Source of the DNA: an uncultured Eubacteriales bacterium
GTDB taxonomy: Bacteria > Bacillota_A > Clostridia > Oscillospirales > Oscillospiraceae
NCBI GenBank assembly: GCA_900319835.1
Contig: ONPY01000014.1
Location: 1-31,683, forward strand
DNA length: 31,683 nucleotides
Direction: 5' to 3'
Positions within the stretch are counted from its first letter, which is position 1; each line of letters starts with the position of its first letter. This document shows positions 8,201 through 16,442 of the stretch, piece by piece. The notes below the pieces were generated by a model that was given only the letters and a program-made list of their open reading frames with translations, ran no database searches and was not told where the DNA came from. A program made the position numbers and the translations under genes.

Positions 8201-9748
8201 ATGAGTAAAGACAGCTACGATTTCAGTGATCTCGACGCCATCCTGGCGGAATTCTCCGCCAGAGACGAATCCGAGAGCGCACGCCCGTATACGGACCCGG
8301 AGGAGCTGGTGCTCGATGCTTCGGGACCGGAGGTGCCGGATGATGAGGCCCCCGCCCTTATGGAGGAGCCGGTCTATGAGGACGCCGGCCTCCCGGAACC
8401 GATCTATGGGACCGCCGACCTCCCGGAGCCGGAACCGGCCCCCGCGCCCTACCTGCCGCCGGAGGATCTGCCGCCTCTCTACGCGAGAGGGGAAAAGGCG
8501 GAGAGCAAGCCCTCCAAGTTTCGCAAGGCTCCCAAGGGGAGCCTGAACGAGCCGGAAAAGCCAGCCGCCAAGCCGAAGAAGGCCCCCCGGGCGCCCAGAG
8601 AACCCAAGCCCCGGCGGCGTCTCACCGGCGGCGTACGCTTCCTGCTGGGCCTGGTGTCTGCCTGTCTCGCGCTGGGCGCGATGGTCTGGTCGCTCTTCAA
8701 CCTGCACCCGGCCTCCGGCACGCTCTCCTTCTCCGGCTCGGACGCAAAGCTCCGCCTGGCCGAGAAGCTGGATGTCTACGTCAACAATGCCGCCAGCGAC
8801 GCGCTGGGGGACCTGGCCTTTATCAAGAAAATCTATACGCTGCAGGAGAGCGACACCGTCTCCCCCGTCCCCAACCCCGCGGGCTTCGGCACCACCAATG
8901 ACCCGGCGGAGGTCGAGGAAGTGATCAAGCGGGCCGCGGTTCTGCTGGACGGGCAGAGCGTCACCTTTGACCCCAAGGCGGACTTTGTCCCCGACGCTCC
9001 CATCCGCTACTACCTGGACGACACCATCCTGGTCATTGCCTGGCAGGAGTACATCGAGCAGCGCTGCTGCACCTTTGCCGAGGTGAAGATCGCCCACGGC
9101 TCCCAGATCCGCCGCAAGCTGGCCGAGGACAGCTACAGCTCCTCCGTACAGCTCTACGCCTCTGACATGGCCAACGCCTCCAACGCGGTGGTGGCCATGA
9201 ACGGCGACTTCTACGCCTTCCGCGATCTGGGCATCACGGTCTACCAGCGCAAGCTCTACCGCAACAACCCCGCGCAGGTGGACTCCTGCTTCTTTACCGC
9301 CTCGGGCGACATGCTCTTCTCCCGGGCCGGTGAGCTCACCGGCGAGGGGGAGACCCAGCGCTTCATCGAGGACAACGACGTGGTCTTTGCCGTGGCCTTC
9401 GGCCCCGTTCTGGTGGACGGCGGCGAGCTGCAGTACTGTCAGTCCTACCCCATCGGGGAGATCAACACCGAGTACTCCCGCTCCTGCATCGCCATGACGG
9501 ACGATCTGCACTACCTGCTCATGACCATCAACCACACCCCCGACGCCCGGCCCCGCGCCACCATCAACGAGCTGGCCCGCATCATCTACTCCAAGAACGT
9601 GAAGAAGGCCTACACCCTCGACGGCGGCCAGACCGCGGAGATCATCATGATGGGCGCGCCCATCAACCATGTGGACTTCGGCTATGAGCGCATTGTCAGC
9701 GACATCATCTACTTTGCCACAGCTCTTCCCGAGGAGGTGCGCTCATGA
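8201..9748 (+). CDS. Membrane-anchored phosphodiester glycosidase family protein
   Basis: A 515-residue protein with a long Pro/Glu-rich cytoplasmic tail (1-140, opening with an acidic SYDFSDLDAILAEF motif), one membrane helix (about 145-167) and an outer part. Residues from about 320 to the end match the NAGPA/phosphodiester glycosidase family (NAVVAMNGDFYAF, then YTLDGGQTAEIIMMG near the end); members remove sugars linked through phosphodiesters. The substrate here could be an envelope phospho-glycan, but that is inference. I chose the ATG at 8201 because GGAG lies seven bases upstream; an earlier ATG at 8183 overlaps the stop of the preceding gene. It overlaps the next gene by four bases. 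Confidence 0.85.
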   Translation: MSKDSYDFSDLDAILAEFSARDESESARPYTDPEELVLDASGPEVPDDEAPALMEEPVYEDAGLPEPIYGTADLPEPEPAPAPYLPPEDLPPLYARGEKAESKPSKFRKAPKGSLNEPEKPAAKPKKAPRAPREPKPRRRLTGGVRFLLGLVSACLALGAMVWSLFNLHPASGTLSFSGSDAKLRLAEKLDVYVNNAASDALGDLAFIKKIYTLQESDTVSPVPNPAGFGTTNDPAEVEEVIKRAAVLLDGQSVTFDPKADFVPDAPIRYYLDDTILVIAWQEYIEQRCCTFAEVKIAHGSQIRRKLAEDSYSSSVQLYASDMANASNAVVAMNGDFYAFRDLGITVYQRKLYRNNPAQVDSCFFTASGDMLFSRAGELTGEGETQRFIEDNDVVFAVAFGPVLVDGGELQYCQSYPIGEINTEYSRSCIAMTDDLHYLLMTINHTPDARPRATINELARIIYSKNVKKAYTLDGGQTAEIIMMGAPINHVDFGYERIVSDIIYFATALPEEVRS

Positions 9749-10740
9749 GCAACCCCATCGCCATTTACAGCGGCAGCACCGTGCTCTACTGGAGCGCGAT
9801 CGTCATCACCCTCGGGCTGGTGGCCTCTCTGCTGATGACCCTGGGCCTCCAGCGCAGCGACCGCAATCCGGGCTTTCTGGTCTTTCTTCTGGTCCCGTTG
9901 ACGGTGGCCTTCTCCGTCCCGTTCTGCCGACTGCTGCACTGGTACTGCCATGCCGAGCAGTACGGCAGCTTCTCCAGCGCCATGACGGACTACTCCTCCG
10001 GCAGCTATGTGCTGGCCGGCGCCCTGCTGGGGAGTTGGCTTGCCGCGTGGCTGGCGACGCGGCTTGACAGGCAGAGCTGCGCCTCTCTGCTGGACGCCTT
10101 CGCCCCGGGGGCCGCCCTCGCTGTCGCCTTCATCCGGCTCAGCGCTCTCTTTAACAGCTCCTGCCGCAGTAAGATCAGTGTCACAACTCCGGCACTGCAG
10201 CATCTGCCGGTGGGCTCGCCCATCCTCAATTCCGCCGGGGCGCTGGATTACCGCTTTGCCACCTTCTTCATCCACTTCCTGATCATGCTGCTGATCTGCC
10301 ACTGGCTGCTGCGCTTCTTCGCGGCCAGGCGGCACACCCCCATGCTCTCCGGCGCCGAGGAGGGCAACGTCGCCCGGATGTTCCTAGTGCTCTACTCCGC
10401 AAGCGAGCTGGTGCTGGACTCCACCCGCTATGACTCCAGCTTTCTGCCCATCAACGGCTTTGTCAGCTTCGTGCAGATCGTGGCGGCTGTCAGCATCTGC
10501 GCCATTCTGGTCTATTACACCGTTCACTCCGTCCGTGCCAACGGCATGCGCTATTACCACTGGCTCATCTGGATCGGCTGGGTGGCCTGCGGCGTCGGCG
10601 TGGGCATTACCGAATATCTGGTGCAGCGCCACGGCGACTGGTATCTCTCCTGCTACGGCTCCATGGGTCTCTGCTGCCTGCTGATGGCGGTGCTGGTCTA
10701 CCGGATGTACAAGACCTGCTGCGACGAGATTGAAGATTAA
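9745..10740 (+). CDS. Divergent prolipoprotein diacylglyceryl transferase (Lgt)-like protein
   Basis: A 331-residue polytopic membrane protein with about seven or eight hydrophobic segments. By eye it follows Lgt: a DAFAPGAALAVAFIRLSALFN stretch aligns with the Lgt GRxGNFxN region, and YSASELVLDSTRYDSSFL aligns with the (R)xxxExxRxD region. R131, N137 and R228 are kept, but the residues matching E. coli H103, N146 and R239 appear to be Ala134-type, non-His and Glu221 changes. It may be a divergent transferase with another substrate or a non-catalytic relative; it is unlikely to be the cell's only Lgt. It starts inside the end of the glycosidase gene (4-base overlap) and ends the operon. Confidence 0.65.
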   Translation: MSNPIAIYSGSTVLYWSAIVITLGLVASLLMTLGLQRSDRNPGFLVFLLVPLTVAFSVPFCRLLHWYCHAEQYGSFSSAMTDYSSGSYVLAGALLGSWLAAWLATRLDRQSCASLLDAFAPGAALAVAFIRLSALFNSSCRSKISVTTPALQHLPVGSPILNSAGALDYRFATFFIHFLIMLLICHWLLRFFAARRHTPMLSGAEEGNVARMFLVLYSASELVLDSTRYDSSFLPINGFVSFVQIVAAVSICAILVYYTVHSVRANGMRYYHWLIWIGWVACGVGVGITEYLVQRHGDWYLSCYGSMGLCCLLMAVLVYRMYKTCCDEIED

Positions 10741-10915
10741 TACCATGATCTGATGAAAACCTTTCGTCAGATAAGCCGTGGTTCCCGCGGCATTTTCAGC
10801 GCGAAGGCGCTGAAAATCCGTCTCGTGCAGAACCTCTGCGCGCCTAACGGCGCTATAAAAGCCTTTAAGCAATTAACGGTTTTTATGAGGTTCTAGTATA
10901 AACTCAATAGGCAGC
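10741..10915. repeat. Hairpin-rich intergenic region
   Basis: A non-coding stretch with three clear stems: CTGATGAAA/TTTCGTCAG (10750-10758 with 10762-10770, one G-T pair), a perfect 11-bp stem ATTTTCAGCGC-GAAG-GCGCTGAAAAT (10792-10817), and a wider stem AGAACCTC/GAGGTTCT (10829-10836 with 10887-10894) around a 50-base loop. It sits between the Lgt-like operon and the terminator shared with the hydrogenase operon. It could be an intergenic repeat or a small structured RNA; I see no open frame. Confidence 0.55.
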
Positions 10916-10950
10916 AAAAAATCCACCTGCGAAAAGCAGGTGGATTTTTT
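10916..10950. terminator. Strong bidirectional terminator
   Basis: A perfect 15-bp stem (10916-10930 with 10936-10950, loop GAAAA) whose arms are A-rich outside and T-rich at the end on both strands. It would end both the plus-strand Lgt-like operon and the minus-strand hydrogenase operon. Confidence 0.9.
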
Positions 10951-10964
10951 GTTTGGGTTTTTGC

Positions 10965-11645
10965 TTAGATGACGATGGCGTTCTTGGGGCACACGTCGGC
11001 GCAGGTGCCGCACATCACGCACTTGTCCTCATCCAGCGTCCAGGTCTTGGCGGCGCGATCGACCGTCAGGGCCTCGCCCGGGCACTTGCGGGCGCAGATG
11101 GTGCAGTAGACGCACTTGCTGGGATCCTGGGCGGGCTTGCCGTCGCCCCGGGGCTCCACGGCGGGAGCGGCGGGGGCAGCCTCCGCCTTGGGCGCTTCCG
11201 CCGCAGCGGGAGCGGCGGCGGGGGCGGCAGCGGGCTTGGCGGCAGGGGCCGCAGCAGGCTTGGGAGCGGGCTTCTTGGGCGGCGCCTTCACGAAGGTGCC
11301 GGAGACGATCAGATCGCCCTCCTCAATGCCCAGCATGTGGTAGTCCCGTGTCAGCTCGATGGAGTGGCGGGTGCAGAAGTCGGCGCAGGTGTTGCAGAAG
11401 GTGCAGGAGCCCAGATCGAATGAGCGGGTGATTTTCAGGCCCTCTTCCACCTTCTCCTCGGTGTGGGTGATGGCGCCGCCGGCGCAGACGCGCTCGCACA
11501 TGTTGCAGTTGATGCAGGTCTCCGGATGGAAGACGATGCGGCCGCGATAGCCGGGAGCCGCCTCACTGGGCACTGCCGGGTACATGGCGCAGCTGGGCTT
11601 GCTGAAGAGCTTGGTGACAGCTTCTCTGACAAACGGGAAATCCAT
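10965..11645 (-). CDS. Hydrogenase ferredoxin subunit (MbhN/NuoI-like) with tethered second ferredoxin domain
   Basis: A 226-residue iron-sulfur protein, the electron-entry subunit of the membrane hydrogenase. Residues 38-105 are the NuoI/MbhN-like part with two CxxCxxCxxxC sets (C44/47/50/54 and C81/84/87/91). A Pro/Ala/Lys-rich linker follows (about 121-166), then a second two-cluster ferredoxin (C178/181/184/188 and C209/212/215/219, both with the usual CP). Archaeal MbhN has only the first part, so this is a fusion carrying up to four [4Fe-4S] clusters. The start ATG at 11645 overlaps the stop of the NuoB-like gene by one base (TAATG). It is the last gene before the terminator. Confidence 0.9.
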   Translation of the reverse strand: MDFPFVREAVTKLFSKPSCAMYPAVPSEAAPGYRGRIVFHPETCINCNMCERVCAGGAITHTEEKVEEGLKITRSFDLGSCTFCNTCADFCTRHSIELTRDYHMLGIEEGDLIVSGTFVKAPPKKPAPKPAAAPAAKPAAAPAAAPAAAEAPKAEAAPAAPAVEPRGDGKPAQDPSKCVYCTICARKCPGEALTVDRAAKTWTLDEDKCVMCGTCADVCPKNAIVI

Positions 11646-12085
11646 TACATCTGCCCCCTCTTCTCTTTTAAAATTTCGGTGGCCTTGACAAGACCGTCCA
11701 TGATGGCCTCGGGTCTGGGGGTGCAGCCGGCGATGTCCACATCGACATGCACATACTTCGACAGCGGGGCGCACACGGAATAGCTGCCCTTGAACACGTT
11801 GCCGGACTGCGGGCAGGAGCCCATGGTCACGATGCAGCGGGGTTCGGGGACCTGCTCGATGGAGCGCAGGACGCGGTCCAGGCTCTGGCGGGTGACGGGG
11901 CCGGTGACCACGACAATGTCCGCCTGGCGGGGGCTGCCGGCGAGCCGGAAGCCAAAGCGCTCCGCGTCAAAGCGCGGGGTCAGGACCGCCACCAGCTCGA
12001 TGTCACAGCCGTTGCAGGAGCCGCTGTTGATGTGATACAGCCAAGGGGACTTGGCCGTGCTTTCCGCAATCAGTTTCTTAAACAT
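11645..12085 (-). CDS. mbhJ: [NiFe]-hydrogenase small subunit, MbhJ/NuoB-like
   Basis: A 146-residue subunit that carries the proximal [4Fe-4S] cluster and passes electrons to the NiFe site in the large subunit. The cluster ligands are visible: C24-x2-C27, C91 (in MGSCPQSGN) and C121 (in AGCTPRPEA), the group 4/NuoB pattern. It lacks the N-terminal twin-arginine signal and the C-terminal cluster domain of classical small subunits, as expected for group 4 enzymes that face the cytoplasm. GGAGG is seven bases ahead of the ATG. It lies between the NuoH-like and ferredoxin genes. Confidence 0.93.
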   Translation of the reverse strand: MFKKLIAESTAKSPWLYHINSGSCNGCDIELVAVLTPRFDAERFGFRLAGSPRQADIVVVTGPVTRQSLDRVLRSIEQVPEPRCIVTMGSCPQSGNVFKGSYSVCAPLSKYVHVDVDIAGCTPRPEAIMDGLVKATEILKEKRGQM

Positions 12086-12097
12086 ACAGGCGCCTCC

Positions 12098-13075
12098 TTA
12101 CAGACCGTACCAGGCCAGGACCACACTGATGAGGGCCAGGCCGGAAACCACAGTCCAGTAGTATTTGAAAATCTGCTCGATCTTCAGTCTCGCGGTGACC
12201 GCGTGGACAAAGGAGATGAAGACCGCAGTGATCACCACGCACAGGGCGAAGACGATCACGCCGTCCACCGCGGCGATGCCGGTGCCGATACCGCCGAGGA
12301 ACAGGGCCACAAACAGGCTCGTGAGCGTCAGCATCTTGACCGCGTGGCTGAGCTTGTAGACCGCCAGGGGCGCGCCGCTGTACTCGGCCAGCATGCCTTC
12401 GCAGATCTCGGTCTCGGCCTCGGCCGCGTCAAAGGGGTGGTTGCCGGTCTCGCCGGGGATCACCATCAGAAACGCGATGGCCGCGGGGATCATGCTCAGC
12501 TTGCAGATCAGGCTGCCGTTTTCCAACTGGTACTCGGCGATGGCGCCCAGGGAGAAGCAGAGGCCGGTGTCCATGGCATTGCCCACGGTGCGGGCGATGG
12601 CGAGCAGGACAAGAACCAGGGGCAGCTCACAGGAGATAACGGTGACCATCTCACGGCTCAGGCCGACGCCCGCGTAGGGGGAGCCGGAGGCCGCGGCGCC
12701 GAGGATCGAGGCGAGGGCCGGGATCAGCAGCAGGTAGAGGATGACGATGATGTCCGCCGTGCCGGTAAAGGCGCTGAAGCCGTGGATGGGGATGAAGAGC
12801 TGGATGACCACAAGGGCCGCCAGACCCACCAGCGGGGCGATCAGGAAGGTCGTCTTGGAGGCCTGGGCGGGGATGATGGTCTCCTTGCCGCAGAGCTTGA
12901 AGAAATCGTAGAAGGGCTGCAGGATGGGCGGGCCCACGCGCTTCTGCATTCTGGCGACCAGCTTGCGGTCAATGCCGACCAGCAGCATGCCGCAGAGGAA
13001 GCAGAACAGGAAGCCCGGGAAGATGAGGATGTAGCCCAGATACTGGAGGGCGTTGAGAAGAATCGTAGAAGTCAT
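12098..13075 (-). CDS. mbhM: Hydrogenase membrane anchor subunit, MbhM/NuoH-like
   Basis: A 325-residue membrane protein with about eight helices, equivalent to complex I subunit NuoH, which links the hydrophilic arm to the ion-pumping arm. Two signature loops are present: RVGPPILQPFYDFFKL near residue 46, and the acidic loop ETGNHPFDAAEAETEICEG near residue 207, which lines the path joining redox chemistry to ion movement. AAGGAGGTG lies five bases before the ATG. It follows the MbhH-like gene by 12 bases. Confidence 0.93.
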   Translation of the reverse strand: MTSTILLNALQYLGYILIFPGFLFCFLCGMLLVGIDRKLVARMQKRVGPPILQPFYDFFKLCGKETIIPAQASKTTFLIAPLVGLAALVVIQLFIPIHGFSAFTGTADIIVILYLLLIPALASILGAAASGSPYAGVGLSREMVTVISCELPLVLVLLAIARTVGNAMDTGLCFSLGAIAEYQLENGSLICKLSMIPAAIAFLMVIPGETGNHPFDAAEAETEICEGMLAEYSGAPLAVYKLSHAVKMLTLTSLFVALFLGGIGTGIAAVDGVIVFALCVVITAVFISFVHAVTARLKIEQIFKYYWTVVSGLALISVVLAWYGL

Positions 13076-13087
13076 GTTCCCACCTCC

Positions 13088-15022
13088 TTAGAGCACGATC
13101 AGCAGGTACACGATGGCCAGGGCCAGAGCGACCACGGCCCACAGGGCGTAGTCGTTGACGATGCCGCTGTGCAGATCATGCATGAAGCTGAAGTAGTGGC
13201 GCCAGTTGTGCTTGAAGCCCCAGAACAGGTCGCCGCCGCCAACCTGGGAGTAGACGTTGGCTTCGCCGCCGTAGAAGAGCTGGTATTTGCTCTCGACGTT
13301 CTCAGCGTTTCTGCTCTCGCTGACGTTGTCATACTTGGAGGCGACCGCCACGATGGTGATGGCAAGCAGGGCGATGCAGAGCATCAGCAGCCAGTTGACG
13401 GGCTCCCAGATGCCGGTCTGGGTGAAGTCGGCGGACTGGACAGCCAGCTCGCTCTTGAAGCCCATGGCGCGGATGTAATCGCCGACAGAGCAGACGGCGC
13501 GGGCCGCGGGCTCGGTCAGGTACGTGGTGACCGCCTTGGGGAACAGGCCCGTGATCACACAGAGTGCGGCCAGGATGCCCATGGCCAGGCGCATGCCGAA
13601 GGGGACCTCCTTGACGTTCTCGTACTCCTTGGGGAGCTGTCCGAAGAAGACGGACTGGCTGACCTTGACGAAGGAGGCGAGAGTCAAAACGGAGGTGATC
13701 AGGGCCACGATGGTGACCAGCATGAAGCCGATGTTGTTCGACTCCACGGCCTTCTGGTAGGTGGCCTGGTAGATCATCCACTTGGAGGCAAAGCCGTTGA
13801 AGGGCGGGATGCCGCTGATGGAGAAGGCGCCGATGAGGAAGAGCACCGTGGTGTGGGGCATCTTCTTGGAAAGGCCGCCCAGCTTGCCGAGGTCGGTGGT
13901 GCCGGTCTCATGCAGGACTGCGCCGGCCGCAAGGAACAGCAGGCCCTTGAACAGGGTGTGGTTCATGGCGTGGTACAGGCCGGCGGAGAAGCCGAACGCG
14001 GTGGACAGGCCGATGGCCGCCAGGACGTAGCCGATCTGGGAGATGGAGTGGTAGGCCAGCAGACGCTTGAAGTCGTGCTGGGCCAGCGCCATCGTCACGC
14101 AGACGAACATGGAGACGCTGCCGATGAACACCAGCATGAACTGCATCGTGCCCAGGCCCATGGTCTGGAACAGGAAGTAGGTCAGTCTCACAATGCCGTA
14201 GATGCCGGACTTGGTGAGCACGCCGGAGATCAGCACGGAGATGGAGGCGGGAGCGGCGCCGTGGGCGTCAGCCGCCAGGGGGTGGAAGGGCACGATGAAG
14301 GCCTTGGTGCTAAAGCCGATGTACAGGAAAGCAAAGGCCAGGACGGTCACGCCGGTCATGTGGCCCGGGATCAGGGAGGCCAGCTGCGCCAGGTTCAAGG
14401 TGTGGAACTGCGCGTACAGCATGATGACGCCGGTGAGGATGGCGGTGGAGCCCATGCAGCCGACCACCAGGTACTTGAAGGCGGCCTCGAGCGCGCCGTA
14501 GACCTTGGTGCGGAAGGCGGTGAGAGCCACGGCCGCGAAGGTCAGGATTTCGACCATGACGAACATGTTGAACACGTCGCCGGAGAGGACCAGACCCAGC
14601 ACGCCGCCGGCCAGCATGCAGTAGAGCACATAGTATTGGGGCACGCAGTTGTCGTGTACCATGTAGCGGATGGAGTAGATGCAGGAGACAAAGACCGCGG
14701 TGGCGATCAGCAGGGCAAAGAACAGGCTCAGGGCGTCAACCTCCAGGGCGATGCCGATGGCGTAGCCGCCCGCAATGGCTCTCGAGCCCATCCAGTAGGC
14801 AATGATCTCTCCGCCCAGCATGACGGGCTTGACCAGCAGGATGAGGAAGGTCAGGCTCAGGCCGGTGGCGATCAGGGCGATCCAGGCCCGGACGCCGGCG
14901 GGGTTCTTCGGATTCTTCGAGGGCTTGCTGCCGCAGGCGGCAACCACGAAGGCGCCGAGGAACAGCACCATGATCGAGTAGATCGGGAAGTGGTGGTAAT
15001 CCATCATATTCATCAGGTTCAT
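13088..15022 (-). CDS. mbhH: Antiporter-type subunit, MbhH/MrpD-like, with C-terminal extension
   Basis: A 644-residue polytopic membrane protein of the NuoL/M/N-MrpD family that moves Na+ or H+. About 14 core helices are visible. Key residues of ion paths in this family are kept: E158 (FVMVEILTF), K240 (FSTKAF) and K271, with His residues in the AADAHGAAP loop. The core ends near residue 510; the remaining 130 residues have another helix, a soluble stretch with many Asn/Tyr/Phe, and a last membrane helix. No separate mbhI gene is found in the operon, so this tail may take its place. The ATG overlaps the mrpC stop by four bases. Confidence 0.92.
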   Translation of the reverse strand: MNLMNMMDYHHFPIYSIMVLFLGAFVVAACGSKPSKNPKNPAGVRAWIALIATGLSLTFLILLVKPVMLGGEIIAYWMGSRAIAGGYAIGIALEVDALSLFFALLIATAVFVSCIYSIRYMVHDNCVPQYYVLYCMLAGGVLGLVLSGDVFNMFVMVEILTFAAVALTAFRTKVYGALEAAFKYLVVGCMGSTAILTGVIMLYAQFHTLNLAQLASLIPGHMTGVTVLAFAFLYIGFSTKAFIVPFHPLAADAHGAAPASISVLISGVLTKSGIYGIVRLTYFLFQTMGLGTMQFMLVFIGSVSMFVCVTMALAQHDFKRLLAYHSISQIGYVLAAIGLSTAFGFSAGLYHAMNHTLFKGLLFLAAGAVLHETGTTDLGKLGGLSKKMPHTTVLFLIGAFSISGIPPFNGFASKWMIYQATYQKAVESNNIGFMLVTIVALITSVLTLASFVKVSQSVFFGQLPKEYENVKEVPFGMRLAMGILAALCVITGLFPKAVTTYLTEPAARAVCSVGDYIRAMGFKSELAVQSADFTQTGIWEPVNWLLMLCIALLAITIVAVASKYDNVSESRNAENVESKYQLFYGGEANVYSQVGGGDLFWGFKHNWRHYFSFMHDLHSGIVNDYALWAVVALALAIVYLLIVL

Positions 15023-15369
15023 CCTCTCAGCCTCCTTATCTCTCTGGTGTCGAGCGTGCCGTAGGATTCCTTAATGCGGATCACCAGCGACATGGACATG
15101 GCCGTCACGCAGGCGCCGATAACGATGCTCGTCAGGGTCAGAGCCTGGGGGATGGGATCCACGAAATAGCTGGCGGCCGTCAGCTCACCCTGGGTGAAAA
15201 TCGGCGCGGTGCCGCCGGGGTTAAAGCCGATGGAGATGATCAGCAGGTTCACGCCGTAGTCCATGATGGACATGCCGACGACGGTCTTGACCAGATTGTA
15301 CTTGGTGACAATGGTGTAGAAGCCGAGGACGATGAGGAAAAAGGAGCAAATATAGTTGAAGGTAATCAT
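15019..15369 (-). CDS. mbhG: Mrp antiporter subunit C (MbhG/NuoK-like)
   Basis: A 116-residue membrane protein with three helices, related to MrpC and NuoK. The C-terminal helix (LTLTSIVIGACVTAMSMSLVIRI) and the middle GMSIMDYGVNLLII helix fit the family. It is part of the Na+/H+-handling arm next to the MrpD-like subunit. AGGTG precedes the ATG by eight bases; its stop overlaps the next start by four bases. Confidence 0.92.
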   Translation of the reverse strand: MITFNYICSFFLIVLGFYTIVTKYNLVKTVVGMSIMDYGVNLLIISIGFNPGGTAPIFTQGELTAASYFVDPIPQALTLTSIVIGACVTAMSMSLVIRIKESYGTLDTREIRRLRG

Positions 15370-15371
15370 CG

Positions 15372-15842
15372 TTACTTCACCTCTTTCTCAGGGTCCGTGT
15401 CCCTCTCCTGCAGGAGACCCAGCAGCAGAAGGGCGATGGAGCCGACGCCGGTGATGACCTTGACGCCGACGGCAAAGTTCATCCAGAAGATGGTGCCGGA
15501 GCTGTACAGGTCGCCCGCGGCGCCCGCGCGGTAGAGCACGTTTTCGGCAAACTGCGCGCCGGCTGCGACGCCCAGCAGGCCGAGAGCCACATAGAAGATG
15601 GAGGCCAGCGCCTCGGTCTCATGCAGCAGATCGAAGGAGAAGGCTCTCACGGTGGTCTCGTAGCCGTGGGCAAAGTAGACCAGCATGACGGCCGCGACCA
15701 TCAGCACGCCGCCCTGGAAGCCGCCGCCGGGAGAGAGGTGGCCGTGAAAGATGATGTAGAAGATATACACCACGCACAGCGGGAGAATGCGGTCGCAGCC
15801 GCAGCGCTGGATGATGTTCTTGACTTCGGGCTTATTGTTCAT
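15372..15842 (-). CDS. mbhF: Mrp antiporter subunit B (MbhF/MnhB domain)
   Basis: A 156-residue membrane protein with about four helices. The motif [19 protein letters not shown] near residue 34 is the hallmark of the MnhB domain. In the Mbh complex this subunit belongs to the sodium-translocating unit. The start ATG lies inside the end of mbhE (11-base overlap), and the stop is two bases from the mrpC start. Confidence 0.92.
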   Translation of the reverse strand: MNNKPEVKNIIQRCGCDRILPLCVVYIFYIIFHGHLSPGGGFQGGVLMVAAVMLVYFAHGYETTVRAFSFDLLHETEALASIFYVALGLLGVAAGAQFAENVLYRAGAAGDLYSSGTIFWMNFAVGVKVITGVGSIALLLLGLLQERDTDPEKEVK

Positions 15843-16191
15843 CTTTCTTCTTCTCCTTTCCCGTGTTTTTGAAAAGGATCACAGCGGAGCCGGTGACGGC
15901 GGTGATCAGGATGAAGGCCTCGCCCATGGTATCATAGCCACGGAAGTCAAACACGATGGAGGTGACATCGTTGTTGGCATGGGTCTTGGCGAGGTTTTCC
16001 TGCACGATGGCGTCGGCGGCGCCGGAGGCGAAGGTATCGTCATAGCTCTCGGGGTTCTGCTGCAGCTCATAGACGGAGACGGCAGCGTCCTGTCCCTCAT
16101 AGGTGCGCTCCATCTGCCCCATGGTGACGGCAGTGAAGATGCACGCGAAGAGGATCACGCCGAGAGAGACGTAAGTAAGCCATTTTTTCAC
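15832..16191 (-). CDS. mbhE: Membrane-bound hydrogenase subunit MbhE
   Basis: A 119-residue protein with one N-terminal helix, a soluble part of about 70 residues and a second helix near the end. The segment [23 protein letters not shown] matches MbhE, which corresponds to the C-terminal part of MrpA. It starts with GTG, which overlaps the stop of mbhD (GTGA), and a GGAGA site lies six bases upstream. The last residues are charged (KEKKKDEQ). Confidence 0.9.
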   Translation of the reverse strand: MKKWLTYVSLGVILFACIFTAVTMGQMERTYEGQDAAVSVYELQQNPESYDDTFASGAADAIVQENLAKTHANNDVTSIVFDFRGYDTMGEAFILITAVTGSAVILFKNTGKEKKKDEQ

Positions 16192-16442
16192 GAGTCGTCT
16201 CCTCCTCTCATTTTCCGCAGGGCGACGATAAACACCGCCGGGGTGAGGGCCGCACCGACAGCGGCCTCAGAGATGGCCACGTCGGGGGCGTGGAGCAGGA
16301 GGAAGGCGGCGGCGGCGAAAATGCCGGTGACGCCCAGCGCGATGATGGAGCTTAAGAGCTTCTCGAAATGGCAGGCCAGAATGGCGGAGACCACAAGGCC
16401 GCCGACAATCAGCACGTCGAGAAGAACAACCAGATTACTCAT
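16188..16442 (-). CDS. mbhD: Membrane-bound hydrogenase subunit MbhD (DUF4040)
   Basis: An 84-residue protein with three helices. The end [22 protein letters not shown] matches the DUF4040/MbhD domain, also found in the C-terminal half of MrpA. The frame is open further upstream, but I chose the ATG at 16442 because AGGAGGG lies six bases before it. It overlaps the end of mrpG by eight bases and the start of mbhE by four bases. Confidence 0.9.
   Translation of the reverse strand: MSNLVVLLDVLIVGGLVVSAILACHFEKLLSSIIALGVTGIFAAAAFLLLHAPDVAISEAAVGAALTPAVFIVALRKMRGGDDS

Noticed and set aside
11747..15064. A 1105-codon open frame on the plus strand across the hydrogenase genes
   Set aside because: It is antisense to mbhJ, mbhM and mbhH, has a His/Asp/Gln/Gly-rich composition typical of GC-rich shadow frames, and matches no family.
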